The position numbers and the translations under genes are program-made. The notes beneath the pieces are model-generated. The model was not told the DNA's origin. It did not search any database and saw only the letters and a list, made by a program, of their open reading frames with translations. Shown here in pieces: positions 7,627-16,435 of a stretch of DNA of 64,000 bases (positions are counted from its first letter, which is position 1; the number at the start of each line of letters is the position of its first letter). The stretch lies in contig CAVXLZ010000001.1 in the NCBI GenBank assembly GCA_963762825.1, positions 930,001 through 994,000 on the forward strand. The letters run 5' to 3'. Origin of the DNA: Miltoncostaea sp963762825 (lineage in GTDB: Bacteria; Actinomycetota; Thermoleophilia; Miltoncostaeales; Miltoncostaeaceae).

Positions 7627-7809
7627 CTAGGCGTCTCCTGCAAGAGAACGGTCGTGGGCGGCACGACGATCCGGATGCGAGAGTATGCGATGGGCTGCTC
7701 CGAGGCGCGCCAGGCGGCGCGGCGCATCGTCGTCGTCGCTGCGCAGCACCATCTCGCGGAGCACCGTGAAGGCCGCGTCGATCACCTGCGGGCAGGCGGC
7801 GCGGTCCAC
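7627..7809 (-). CDS. J-domain-like fragment without HPD motif
   Basis: 60 aa from a GTG at 7807-7809. Sequence similarity to J-domains starts upstream of that GTG: the open frame reads DDPYRILQVDRAACPQVIDA (helix I and II of a DnaJ domain) and ends AHRILSHPDRRAAHDRSL, like the usual YxxLSDPxxRxxYD end of a J-domain. The HPD tripeptide needed to stimulate Hsp70 is replaced by LRSDDDD. There is no ATG, GTG or TTG before DDPYRIL; the frame emerges from the 3' end of polA. It is either a decayed J-domain or one starting at a non-standard codon. Co-chaperone activity is unlikely. Confidence 0.45.
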   Translation of the reverse strand: MDRAACPQVIDAAFTVLREMVLRSDDDDAPRRLARLGAAHRILSHPDRRAAHDRSLAGDA

Positions 7810-7838
7810 CTGGAGGATGCGGTAGGGATCGTCCCGGT

Positions 7839-10421
7839 CTACTTCTTGGCCTCCAGCCAGGTCTCGCCGGTGCCCACGTCCACGGAGAGTGGCGGGTCGA
7901 GCGGGTAGGCGGCCACCATCGCCGCCCGGACCACCGCCCCGGCGCGCGAGGCCTCCTCGGCCGGGGCCTCGAGCAGCAGCTCGTCGTGGATCTGGAGGAT
8001 CAGCCGCGCCTCCAGCCCCTCAGCCTCGAGGGCGGCATGCGCGGCGACCATCGCGACCTTGATGATGTCGGCCGCCGAGCCCTGGATCACGGTGTTCACC
8101 GCGAGCCGCTCTCCGAGCTGGCGCTGCTGCACCGTGCGTCCGCCGAGCTCCGGTATGGGCCGGCGGCGCCCGAGGAGCGTCGTCACGAAGCCCTCCTGGG
8201 CGGCGGCCGCGATCGTGGTGTCGATGAAGCTGCGCACCCGCGGATACCGGGCCAGGTAGGTGTCGATGTAGGTCCGGGCGTCGGCGCGAGGGATGCCGAG
8301 CTGCTCCGACAACCCGAAGTCGCTGATGCCGTAGACGATGCCGAAGTTGACCGCCTTGGCGCGATCGCGGGTGGTCCGGTTGACGTCGGCCGGCGCCATG
8401 CCGAAGACCTCGGCCGCGGTGGCCCGATGGACGTCCTCGCCGCGACGGAATGCCTCCGCCAGAGCGGGCTCCCCCGAGCAGTGCGCCAGGATCCGCAGCT
8501 CCACCTGGCTGTAGTCGCAGCTCACGATCACCCATCCCGGCTCCGTGATGAAGGCGCCACGTATCTCGCGGCCGAGCGGCGTGCGGACGGGGATGTTCTG
8601 CAGGTTGGGGCTGGTCGACGAGAGGCGCCCGGTCTCGGCCACGGTCTGGTTGAAGGTGGTGTGGAGGCGCTCTGCGTCGTCGACCAGTTCGGGCAGGGCG
8701 GAGAGGTACGTGTTGTCGAGCTTCGTGAGCTCGCGGTACTGGCCGATCAGCTCGATGATCGGGTGCTTGCCGGCCAGCAGCTGCAGCACCTTCCGGTCGG
8801 TGCTCCAGCCGGTCTTCCCCTTGCGGAACGTGGGAAGGCCGAGACGCTCGAAGAGCACCTCCCCGAGTTGCTTGGGGGAGTCGATGACGAACTCGCCGCC
8901 CGCGTGGGCCCAGATCTGATCGCGCAGCTCGTCGGCCCGATCGCGCACGCGAGCGGCGATCTCTCCGAGCCGATGGACGTCGAGACGCACCCCGGTGCGC
9001 TCCATCGCCGCGAGCACACGCGTCACGGGGAGCTCGATGTCGCGGTAGAGCATCTCGAGCCCCTCGGCGCGCAGCGCGTCGCGCTGGCGCCCGGCGAGCT
9101 CACGCACGAGCACCGCATCGCGGACGCACGGCTCCACCTCTCCCTCCACCCCGAGCCCGGCTTCGGCGGCCAGCTCGTCGAGGGGGTAGCCGCGCCGGCG
9201 GGGCTCCAGCAGATAGGCGGCGATCATCGTGTCGTGCGCCGGGCGCAGGAGGTCTCCGGTGGCCCTGACCACCGACTTGGCGTCGTGGCACGCGACGCTC
9301 GCCCCCGCGAGCGAGGCGGCCAGCGCGGAGCCGGTGCCCTCCGCCATCTCGCCGGTGGCGACCTCGTCGCCCTCCCCCGCCACGGCCCAGCCCTCCGGCG
9401 TCACCGCCAGGGCGAGGCCCGATGCCCCGGCGAAGCGCATCGCGAGATCCTCGGGCGCGGCGGCGGCGGCGACCGCCGTGACGGTGTACGCCGCGGCCGC
9501 GGCCGGAGGCGGCCCGCCCTCGCCGAGCTCGGACAGGCGGCGCGACAGGGTGCCGAACTGGAAGCGGGCAAAGATCTCCTCGAGCGCCTGCATCCGCGCG
9601 GGGCCGAAGTCCAGCGCAGGCACCTCGGCCAGGTCGAGGTCCACCGGCGCGTCGGTGCGGATGATCGCGAGGCCGCGGGTCTTGCGGGCGGCGTCGGCGT
9701 GCTCGGTGAGGGCCTCTCGGCGCTTGGGGGTCTGCTCCGACGCGTGCTCGAGCACCGCGTCGAGGGTCCCGTACTTCTGAAGGAGCTGAGAGGCGCCCTT
9801 CTCACCGATGCCGGGCACGCCGGGCAGGTTGTCGCTGGGGTCGCCGACCATGCCGCGGAAGTCGACCATCAGCTCGGGCCCGATGCCGTACCGTTCGAGC
9901 ACCGCGGCGGGCGTGTAGAGCGTGGTGTCTGTCACCCCCCGGCCCGTGGTCATGACACTCACGCGGTCGCTGACGAGCTGGAAGGCGTCGCGGTCCCCGG
10001 TGAGGATCACCACGTCCTCGCCGGCCTCCTCGGCGCGGCGCGCGAGGGTGCCGAGGACGTCGTCGGCCTCGAAGCCGGTCACCTCGGTGTTGACGAAGCC
10101 GAAGGCCTCCATGAGGGGCCGGAAGTGCGCCGACTGCTCGCGCAGGAGATCGGGCGTGGCGGCCCGGTTCGCCTTGTAGGTGGGCTCCTGCTCGTGCCGG
10201 AAGGTCTTGCCCTTGGGATCCCAGGCCACGACCACCCGGCTCGGGCGCTCCTCGGCGAGCATCTTCATCATCATCGCCGCAAGGCCGTAGAGGGCGTTGG
10301 TGGGGAACCCCTCGTCGGTCGCGATGGTGTCGGGGAGGGCGTGGAAGGCCCGGTAGGCGAGGCTGTTGCCGTCGATCAGGAGCAGGGGCGCCGTGGACGG
10401 CGGGGCGAGCGCGTGCGGCAT
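7839..10421 (-). CDS. polA: DNA polymerase I
   Basis: 860-aa repair and Okazaki-fragment polymerase. Residues ~1-290 are the 5'-3' flap exonuclease (LLLIDGNSLAYRAFHALP, GFEADDVLGTLA, LTGDRDAFQLVS). Residues ~310-460 occupy the 3'-5' exonuclease position but lack the DxE metal motif (GASGLALAVTPEGW there), so proofreading is predicted inactive. The polymerase domain carries motif A CDYSQVELRILAH, the O-helix RDRAKAVNFGIVYG and motif C QIHDE at 810-814. Its ATG is divergent from the malic enzyme gene, 74 bp away. Position upstream of rpsA is the actinobacterial arrangement. Confidence 0.97.
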   Translation of the reverse strand: MPHALAPPSTAPLLLIDGNSLAYRAFHALPDTIATDEGFPTNALYGLAAMMMKMLAEERPSRVVVAWDPKGKTFRHEQEPTYKANRAATPDLLREQSAHFRPLMEAFGFVNTEVTGFEADDVLGTLARRAEEAGEDVVILTGDRDAFQLVSDRVSVMTTGRGVTDTTLYTPAAVLERYGIGPELMVDFRGMVGDPSDNLPGVPGIGEKGASQLLQKYGTLDAVLEHASEQTPKRREALTEHADAARKTRGLAIIRTDAPVDLDLAEVPALDFGPARMQALEEIFARFQFGTLSRRLSELGEGGPPPAAAAAYTVTAVAAAAAPEDLAMRFAGASGLALAVTPEGWAVAGEGDEVATGEMAEGTGSALAASLAGASVACHDAKSVVRATGDLLRPAHDTMIAAYLLEPRRRGYPLDELAAEAGLGVEGEVEPCVRDAVLVRELAGRQRDALRAEGLEMLYRDIELPVTRVLAAMERTGVRLDVHRLGEIAARVRDRADELRDQIWAHAGGEFVIDSPKQLGEVLFERLGLPTFRKGKTGWSTDRKVLQLLAGKHPIIELIGQYRELTKLDNTYLSALPELVDDAERLHTTFNQTVAETGRLSSTSPNLQNIPVRTPLGREIRGAFITEPGWVIVSCDYSQVELRILAHCSGEPALAEAFRRGEDVHRATAAEVFGMAPADVNRTTRDRAKAVNFGIVYGISDFGLSEQLGIPRADARTYIDTYLARYPRVRSFIDTTIAAAAQEGFVTTLLGRRRPIPELGGRTVQQRQLGERLAVNTVIQGSAADIIKVAMVAAHAALEAEGLEARLILQIHDELLLEAPAEEASRAGAVVRAAMVAAYPLDPPLSVDVGTGETWLEAKK

Positions 10422-10495
10422 CCCGGCCAGGATACCCGGGGCGCCCGATATGCTGGCGCACCCGATCGCATCGCCCCCCGCCCGCCCAAGGAGTC

Positions 10496-11938
10496 ATGTT
10501 GGCCGTCACGCCGAGCGCTCAGTACAGCGTCACCCTCCGCGTCGAGATGGATTCCGCGAAGACGGACCTCCTCGGCCGGCTCACCACGGCCATCGGCGAG
10601 GTGGGCGGCGACATCGGGGCGATCGACATCGTGGGCAGCGGCCACCGCACGGTCATCCGCGAGCTGGTGGTGAACGCCTCCGACGAGGAGCACGCGGGCG
10701 CGGTCGTCGCGGCCGCCGGAGGGCTCGACGGCGTGAGCGTGCTCTCCTCCTTCGACCGGACGTTCCGCATGCACCAGGGCGGGAAGATCCGGATGACGAC
10801 CCGCGTCCCCCTGGAGGACCGCGACGATCTCTCGATCGCCTACATGCCGGGCGTCGCCCGCGTGGCCCAGGCCATCGCCGAGGATCGCTCCAAGGCCTTC
10901 GACTTCACCATCAAGAGGAACATGGTCGCCGTCATCACCAACGGCACCGCCGTGCTAGGCCTCGGCGACATCGGCGCGGCCGCGGGCATGCCGGTGATGG
11001 AGGGCAAGTCCATGCTCTTCAAGGAGTTCGGCGGGGTCGACTCCTACCCGATCTGCATCGACTCGAAGGATCCCGAGGTGCTGATCAGGACCATCGCGGC
11101 GATCGCCCCGGTGTGGGGCGGCATCAACCTCGAGGACATCGCCGCCCCGGTCTGCTTCGAGGTGGAGGACCGCCTGAAGGAGATGCTCGACATCCCGGTC
11201 TTCCACGACGATCAGCACGGCACCGCGATCGTCGTGCTGGCCGCCCTCATCAACGCCTGCAAGATCACCGGCGATGACATCGCCGATCTGAAGGTCGTGG
11301 TGAGCGGCGTCGGGGCCTCGGGCGTCGCCTGCTCGAAGATCCTGATGAACGCCGGGGTCACGAACATCATCGGCTGCGACTCGAAGGGCGCCATCTACAA
11401 GGGCCGCACCGAGAACATGAACTCGATGAAGGACTGGTACGCCGAGAACACCAACCCCGAGGGCATCCGCGGCGGCCTCACCGAGGCCGTGACCGGCGCG
11501 AACCTCTTCCTCGGCCTCTCCGGGCCCGGCACCTTCTCGGTCGATCAGCTGAAGACGATGGCGAAGGACCCGATCGTCTTCGCGATGGCCAACCCGACGC
11601 CCGAGATCATGCCCGAGCTCGCCGCCCCCTACGTCCGCGTCATGGCCACCGGCCGCTCGGACTACCCCAATCAGATCAACAACGTGCTGGCGTTCCCCGG
11701 CATCTTCCGGGGCGCCCTGGACTGCCGCGCCCGCATGATCAGCGAGGCGATGAAGGTGGCCGCGGCCGAGGCGATCGCCGCCTGCATCGGCGACGACGAG
11801 CTGAACGAGGACTACATCATCCCGAGCGTCTTCAACCGCAGCGTGGCACCGGCGGTGGCCCAGAAGGTGATCGAGGTGGCCCAGAGTGAGGGGCTCGCGC
11901 GCCGCGACCCGGAGACCGGCGAGGACCTCGGCGGATAG
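10496..11938 (+). CDS. ACT-domain NAD(P)-dependent malic enzyme
   Basis: 480 aa. An N-terminal ACT regulatory domain (about residues 9-85) precedes a malic enzyme catalytic domain that oxidatively decarboxylates malate to pyruvate. Catalytic signatures are IAYMPGVARVAQAI with Tyr116, KRNMVAVITNGTAVLGLGDI, the metal-binding region CFEVEDRL and FHDDQHGTA, and the nucleotide fold VVVSGVGASGVA. The AAGGAG ribosome site is only 2 nt from the ATG at 10496, but 5 nt from the in-frame TTG at 10499, which may be the real start. The ACT domain suggests amino-acid control, as in other ACT-malic enzymes. With ppdK in the same window, it could link malate, pyruvate and PEP. Confidence 0.93.
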   Translation: MLAVTPSAQYSVTLRVEMDSAKTDLLGRLTTAIGEVGGDIGAIDIVGSGHRTVIRELVVNASDEEHAGAVVAAAGGLDGVSVLSSFDRTFRMHQGGKIRMTTRVPLEDRDDLSIAYMPGVARVAQAIAEDRSKAFDFTIKRNMVAVITNGTAVLGLGDIGAAAGMPVMEGKSMLFKEFGGVDSYPICIDSKDPEVLIRTIAAIAPVWGGINLEDIAAPVCFEVEDRLKEMLDIPVFHDDQHGTAIVVLAALINACKITGDDIADLKVVVSGVGASGVACSKILMNAGVTNIIGCDSKGAIYKGRTENMNSMKDWYAENTNPEGIRGGLTEAVTGANLFLGLSGPGTFSVDQLKTMAKDPIVFAMANPTPEIMPELAAPYVRVMATGRSDYPNQINNVLAFPGIFRGALDCRARMISEAMKVAAAEAIAACIGDDELNEDYIIPSVFNRSVAPAVAQKVIEVAQSEGLARRDPETGEDLGG

Positions 11939-11968
11939 ATCCCCGGGGCGGGGCTACACTCGCACCCG

Positions 11969-12051
11969 GGGGACGTGGCGGAAGGGCAGACGCGGCGGTC
12001 TCAAACACCGCTGAGGGAAACCTCGTGTGGGTTCGATTCCCACCGTCCCCA
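11969..12051 (+). tRNA. tRNA-Leu, anticodon CAA
   Basis: Acceptor arms GGGGACG (11969-11975) and CGTCCCC (12044-12050) pair fully. The anticodon stem GCGGT/ACCGC encloses the loop CTCAAAC, anticodon CAA (reads UUG). A long class II variable arm TGAGG-GAAA-CCTCG and a T-arm GTGGG-TTCGATT-CCCAC follow. The discriminator is A12051 and CCA is not encoded. A TACACT -10-like box lies at 11955-11960. A small GATCTC-CGG-GAGATC hairpin at 12078-12092 could end the transcript. Confidence 0.97.
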
Positions 12052-12266
12052 TGGGGGCCTTCCGGCGCGGCGAAGGCGATCTCCGGGAGATCCGACCCGG
12101 GCGGGCCCGCGCGCGAAGGACACCGGTGTGAGGCCGCGCTCCCGCCATACAGGGAGGGGACGCCCCTTCGGTCTAGCCGTCCGGACTAACCGGCTGGGAC
12201 GTGCGCGGGAGACCGGCTCGGGCCTACGGTCGGGGTGACCTCATACCTCGCTTGGAGGAAGACCCG

Positions 12267-12506
12267 ATGACCATCACCGTGCGGCTGCACCCCGACGCAC
12301 CACTGCCTTGCGTATCGACCCGGGCGGTCCACGAGGTGTGGCTCGCGCTCACGGCCGAGGGCTTCACCGTCCACGATGTTGACGACCAGCTCGCGGTCAG
12401 CGTCGACGTCGAGGCGCCCAGCGAGGAAGTGGCCCTGCAGCGCGTCGCGGAGGTCTACAGCACGGCCCTGCCGGCCGCGCTGACCGGAGTCCCAAGCCCC
12501 GCGTAG
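12267..12506 (+). CDS. Hypothetical 79-aa protein
   Basis: Not recognised. A good GGAGGA ribosome site precedes the ATG at 12267 (MTITVRLHPDAPLPCVS). The alternation of strands and helices (ITVRLHPD, VWLALTAEGFTVHDVDD, LAVSVDVEAPSEEVALQRV) suggests a small alpha/beta, possibly ferredoxin-like fold. It stands alone between the tRNA and the K+ transporter gene, with 160-215 bp of apparently empty sequence on each side. Confidence 0.6.
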   Translation: MTITVRLHPDAPLPCVSTRAVHEVWLALTAEGFTVHDVDDQLAVSVDVEAPSEEVALQRVAEVYSTALPAALTGVPSPA

Positions 12507-12673
12507 TCACTCGGGAGCACCCAGCCGGTCCCGCGCGCGGGCACTCTCGCCGGGTCGCCCGCTCTCGCCTGCGCCGCCGAACTCGACGACGACGTCGGCA
12601 CATCCGTGGGGAGCCCGGGACGTGAAACCGGCTTCCGGCTGCGATAATCGCCCGGCTCATTGCCGCCCTCTGC

Positions 12674-14035
12674 ATGCCAACGGGAGCGCTATTGCCGGTC
12701 GCACAGCGCCGCCCGCGCTTCCTGCGCCACCCCACTCGCCTGGTGGTGGCCGGTTTCGTGATCGCCATCCTGGTGGGCGCCGCACTCCTGAGGATGCCCG
12801 TCGCGACGACGGGGCCCGGTGGACCGCCGTTCGAGACGGCGCTGTTCACGGCGACCTCGGCGATCACCGTCACCGGCCTGGCGACGGTCGACACGGCGAC
12901 CTACTGGACCCCGTTCGGCCAGGGCGTGATCCTCGTGCTGATCCAGATCGGCGGGCTCGGCATCATGACGAGCGCCTCGCTGCTCCTGGTCTTCGCGGCG
13001 CGCCGGATGGGCCTCGCCGGCCGGATGGCGGCACAGACCGAGACGCACACGCCCAACCTGGGTGACCTGAAGCGGCTTCTGGCGACCATCGTGCTCTTCA
13101 GCCTCGGGTGCGAGGCCCTGACGAGCGGAGCGATCGGCGGACGGCTGTGGGCAGAGGGACGCCCGGCGGGCGATGCGCTCTGGGAGGGGCTCTTCCATGG
13201 CGTCTCCGCGTTCAACAACGCCGGCTTCTCGATCTACTCGGACAACCTGATCGGGTTCGCCACCGACGGGTGGGTCCTGCTGCCCGTCGCCGCGGCGGTG
13301 ATCGTCGGCGGGCTCGGCTTCCCGGTGTGGATGGACCTGCGCGGGGGTGCGCGGCGCCCTCGCCGCTGGAGCCTCCACACCAAGCTGACCCTGATGGCCT
13401 CGGCGGCGCTCCTGGTGGTCGGGACCCTCGTCATCACGCTCTTCGAGTGGGGCAACGAGGCGACGATCGGCGCCCATTCGGGCCCCGGGCGCCTGCTGGC
13501 CGGGTTCTTCGCCGCCGTGATGCCGCGCACCGCAGGCTTCAACGCGATCGACTACGGCGCCGCGACCCCGGAGACGCTGCTCTCCACCGACATGCTCATG
13601 TTCGCCGGCGGGGGGAGCGGCGGCACCGCGGGCGGGCTCAAGGTCACGACGCTCGCCGTGCTGGTACTGGTGGTGTGGGCCGAGCTGCGCGGCGGGGAGG
13701 TCGGCGCCTTCCGCAGGGCGATTCCGGCCGTGTCGGAGCGCCAGGCGCTCACCGTGGCGGTGGTCTCGCTCAACGTGGTCGTGATCGCCACCCTGACCCT
13801 CATGGCCACTAACGACCTGGCGCTCTCCCCCGCCCTGTTCGAGTGCATCTCGGCGTTCGCCACAGTCGGCCTCAGCACCGGCCTGACGCCTGACCTGAAC
13901 GCCGTGGGCCAGGCGCTCCTGATGCCCCTGATGCTGATCGGCAGGGTGGGACCTCTGACGCTCTTCGTCGCGTTGATGCTGCGCGAGCAGGCCCCGCTCT
14001 ACCACCACCCCCAGGAGAGGCCGCTCGTGGGCTGA
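12674..14035 (+). CDS. TrkH/KtrB-type potassium uptake channel subunit
   Basis: 453-aa membrane protein with about ten hydrophobic segments arranged as four M1-P-M2 units. The selectivity loops are visible: SAITVTGLATVDT (62-74), SAFNNAGFSIYSDN, MPRTAGFNAIDY and SAFATVGLSTGL, each with the filter glycine. The length and compact N-terminus resemble KtrB/NtpJ. The cytoplasmic regulatory partner (TrkA/KtrA) is not encoded in the window. Several Met, GTG or TTG codons near the N-terminus leave the exact start open; the ATG at 12674 keeps the full first span. Confidence 0.9.
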   Translation: MPTGALLPVAQRRPRFLRHPTRLVVAGFVIAILVGAALLRMPVATTGPGGPPFETALFTATSAITVTGLATVDTATYWTPFGQGVILVLIQIGGLGIMTSASLLLVFAARRMGLAGRMAAQTETHTPNLGDLKRLLATIVLFSLGCEALTSGAIGGRLWAEGRPAGDALWEGLFHGVSAFNNAGFSIYSDNLIGFATDGWVLLPVAAAVIVGGLGFPVWMDLRGGARRPRRWSLHTKLTLMASAALLVVGTLVITLFEWGNEATIGAHSGPGRLLAGFFAAVMPRTAGFNAIDYGAATPETLLSTDMLMFAGGGSGGTAGGLKVTTLAVLVLVVWAELRGGEVGAFRRAIPAVSERQALTVAVVSLNVVVIATLTLMATNDLALSPALFECISAFATVGLSTGLTPDLNAVGQALLMPLMLIGRVGPLTLFVALMLREQAPLYHHPQERPLVG

Positions 14036-14111
14036 TGGACCCGGCGTGCCGATGATCCTCGCCCGCCGCCGCGGTCGTGGGGAAGCGGATCACACCCAGG
14101 AGAGGAGCACC

Positions 14112-14585
14112 ATGCCGAGAATCACTCCGAACCTCTGGTTCGACGACCAGGCGCAGGAGGCCGCCGCGTTCTACACCTCCGTGTTCCCGAACTCGCGTAT
14201 CGCCGGCATCACGCACTACGGCCAGGCGGGGCCGCGAGAGGCCGGAACGGTCATGACGGTCAACTTCGTCCTCGACGGCCAGGCGTTCACCGCGATCAAC
14301 GGCGGCCCCCAGTTCACGTTCGACGAGGCGGTCTCGTTCCTCGTCGCCTGCTCCGACCAGGACGAGATCGACTACTACTGGGCGGCGCTCGGCGCGGGCG
14401 GCGTGGAGGGTCCGTGCGGATGGGTGAAGGACCGGTACGGCCTCTCCTGGCAGGTCTGCCCGATCGGGATGGAGGAGCTCCTCGGCGATCCGGACGAGGG
14501 GCGCCGGGACCGCGCCATGGCGGCCATCCTCGGGATGGGGAAGATCGACCTCGCCGCGCTCCACGCCGCCGCCGACGGGCGGTGA
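14112..14585 (+). CDS. PhnB-like VOC-fold protein (PF06983 type)
   Basis: 157 aa, start MPRITPNLWFDDQAQEAAAF after a strong GGAGAGGAG site. The pattern NLWFDDQAQEAAAFYTSVFP, NFVLDGQAFTAINGGPQF and DRYGLSWQVCPIGMEELL is that of the family often mislabelled 3-demethylubiquinone-9 methyltransferase; it is a VOC fold without a known reaction in most members. It converges on the RNase Z gene with 34 bp between stops; a CCGCGG-AGAA-CCGCGG hairpin lies at 14590-14605. Confidence 0.82.
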   Translation: MPRITPNLWFDDQAQEAAAFYTSVFPNSRIAGITHYGQAGPREAGTVMTVNFVLDGQAFTAINGGPQFTFDEAVSFLVACSDQDEIDYYWAALGAGGVEGPCGWVKDRYGLSWQVCPIGMEELLGDPDEGRRDRAMAAILGMGKIDLAALHAAADGR

Positions 14586-14589
14586 CCAC

Positions 14590-14605
14590 CCGCGGAGAAC
14601 CGCGG
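14590..14605. terminator. Short GC hairpin between convergent genes
   Basis: CCGCGG, tetraloop AGAA, CCGCGG, just after the stop of the PhnB-like gene and 15 nt before the RNase Z stop. It has no T-run, so terminator function is only suggested by position. Confidence 0.35.
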
Positions 14606-14619
14606 CTCGATCCGTCGCG

Positions 14620-15591
14620 TCAGGAGCCGGGGTGCGCGCGGCCGCCGCCGGGCAGGAGGCGGGGCGGACCCCGCTCGGGCAGGGGGACCTCGATCGCGTC
14701 GAGGTCCACCGGCGCGACCGTGGGCCCGAAGGCCGTCCGGGCCTCGGCCAGGACCTCATCGCGCGGATAGCGGGTCGAGCGATGCGTGAGCGCCAGCATG
14801 CCCACCCCCGCCCGCGCGGCGAGGTTCGCCGCCTGGGCCGCCGTGGAGTGGCCGGTGCGGGCCGCCAGGTCCCGGTCGGCCTCCAGGAAGGTCGCCTCGT
14901 GGATCAGGAGGTCGGCCCCGGTGGCCGCCCGCTCGATCGCCGCGGCCGGGCGGGTGTCGCCGGAGAAGACGACCGCCCTGCCGGGCCGTGACGGTCCGGT
15001 CACCTCCGCGGGGGTGACCGTCTTCCCGGCGGCGGTGACCACCGGCTCCCCGCCGACCAGCCGCTCCCGCTCGGGTCCGGGAGGAACGCCCCGGTCGTTC
15101 AGGCGGGCGTCGCTGAGGTGGCCGGGGAGAGGGTCCTCGACGAGCGCCCACCCGAGCGCCGGGCAATCGTGGTCGGCTTCCAGGCCCACCAGTCGGTAAC
15201 CGTCATGCAGCTCTGCACCCCCGGACTCGACCTCGCGCACCTCGAGCGGGAAGCTCAGATCGCCCACGTGGCCGCGCAGATCCGCCACGACCGCGGCGAG
15301 ACCCGGCGGCCCGAGGATGGAGAGGGGCTCATCGCGCGATTCGGGGAGACTGAGGAGCAGACCGGGGAGCCCGAGCACGTGATCGGGATGGCAGTGCGTG
15401 ATGAGAATCGTCCGCAGCCGCCGCAGACCGGGAATGGAGAGCATCATCTGGCGCTGGGTCCCCTCTCCGCAGTCGACCAGCAGGTGGTCCGGTCCGCGCG
15501 TGACGACGGCCGACGCCACGCCACGCTCCGGGGTGGGCCAGCGCGCGCCCGTGCCCAGGAAGACGACCGTCAGCGATGGCGGCCCGCCCAC
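14620..15591 (-). CDS. rnz: Ribonuclease Z-type metallo-beta-lactamase-fold nuclease
   Basis: 323 aa from the GTG at 15589-15591. The beta-lactamase-fold zinc site THCHPDHVLGLPGLL gives His66, His68, Asp70 and His71, with VVFSGDTRP, DLLIHEATFLE and ALTHRSTRYPRD as the later motifs. RNase Z removes 3' trailers from pre-tRNAs; since the nearby tRNA-Leu lacks an encoded CCA, such an enzyme is needed. A TTG at 15610-15612 is an alternative start. It lies 14 nt (TTG) to 34 nt (GTG) downstream of the Usp gene, so the two are probably one transcript. Confidence 0.87.
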   Translation of the reverse strand: MGGPPSLTVVFLGTGARWPTPERGVASAVVTRGPDHLLVDCGEGTQRQMMLSIPGLRRLRTILITHCHPDHVLGLPGLLLSLPESRDEPLSILGPPGLAAVVADLRGHVGDLSFPLEVREVESGGAELHDGYRLVGLEADHDCPALGWALVEDPLPGHLSDARLNDRGVPPGPERERLVGGEPVVTAAGKTVTPAEVTGPSRPGRAVVFSGDTRPAAAIERAATGADLLIHEATFLEADRDLAARTGHSTAAQAANLAARAGVGMLALTHRSTRYPRDEVLAEARTAFGPTVAPVDLDAIEVPLPERGPPRLLPGGGRAHPGS

Positions 15592-15625
15592 CCCCGCGCG
15601 GGCGTGGGTCAACGGAGCAGCCCCC

Positions 15626-16066
15626 TCACCCGCTCTCGGCGACCGGGCGGGGATGCACCAGAAGGACCGAGCAACGGGCGTGGTAGGCCAGATGGGACGC
15701 GAATCCGCCGAGGATCGCGCGCTCGAAGCGCCCGCGATGGGCCGCCGCCACGCAGAGGTCGATCTCCTCGCGATCGAGGAAGTCGCACGCCGCCCCCGGC
15801 GCCCAGCCCTCGAGCAGCGTCGGGATGGCGCCCGGAACCTGCACCGCCTGCTCTTCCAGCCAGCGCCGGGCGCCCTGCACGACGTCCTCGATCGGATAGG
15901 CGATCGCGTACATGTCGGCGTAGAGCGGCCACGGCGTCGGTGCGACATGCACCATGTGGAGCTCGCCCGGCGAGGTCGCCCGAAGGGCGAGCGCCTCGGC
16001 GAGGATCGCCTCGGAGGCCGGATCCTGGTCGATGAAGCAGGCGATCTTCGCGTACGGGGCGGGCAC
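15626..16066 (-). CDS. Universal stress protein family (UspA) domain protein
   Basis: 146 aa. A GTG start at 16064-16066 behind AGGAG gives MPAPYAKIACFIDQDPASEA, the first Usp strand and helix. The C-terminal part DLCVAAAHRGRFERAILGGF through ARCSVLLVHP corresponds to the Usp ATP-binding loop, although the usual GS/T step is ASH here, so nucleotide binding is uncertain. Usp proteins accumulate in starvation or stress. Probably co-transcribed with rnz. Confidence 0.82.
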   Translation of the reverse strand: MPAPYAKIACFIDQDPASEAILAEALALRATSPGELHMVHVAPTPWPLYADMYAIAYPIEDVVQGARRWLEEQAVQVPGAIPTLLEGWAPGAACDFLDREEIDLCVAAAHRGRFERAILGGFASHLAYHARCSVLLVHPRPVAESG

Positions 16067-16210
16067 CGGTCTCCTGTCGTGCGGGACCTCTCGGATGGAC
16101 CGAGGGTGACCGGCCGGGCGCCCCTCGGCGTCCGCGCCGGCCCGAGCGCCGTCCACGGAAAACCCGCACTCGACGCGCGCGGCGCTGGTCCGGTCCTCGG
16201 ATCGGGCGGC

Positions 16211-16435
16211 ATGACAACATCCCCGGCCATGGAGCGCGATCGCCGCCCGACCCCGCCGGCTTCCGCGAACCCGATCCGGCGCCTGGCATGGACCTCCTAC
16301 GGCGCGGCCGTCGGGCTCGCGCTCGGCACCGTGCTCGCACTCGCCACCGGCGCCGACCTCGCAGCCGGTGTGGGTGCAGCGGTGGGGGCGATCGCCGGTG
16401 TTATCGTGGGCAGATATCGTGAGCGGCGACGATGA
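16211..16435 (+). CDS. Small membrane protein (74 aa)
   Basis: Not recognised. A basic N-terminus is followed by a Gly/Ala-rich hydrophobic hairpin (about residues 29-66, SYGAAVGLALGTVLALATGA and GVGAAVGAIAGVIVG) and the basic end RYRERRR, so two membrane spans are likely. The stop overlaps the start of the quinone oxidoreductase gene as ATGA, which is the main support for it being real. A second ATG at 16229 is an alternative start. Confidence 0.6.
   Translation: MTTSPAMERDRRPTPPASANPIRRLAWTSYGAAVGLALGTVLALATGADLAAGVGAAVGAIAGVIVGRYRERRR

Noticed and set aside
9400..9560. Active 3'-5' proofreading domain in PolA
   Set aside because: The DxE motif is replaced by GASGLALAVT, as in many bacterial Pol I enzymes without proofreading; not unusual enough for a finding.
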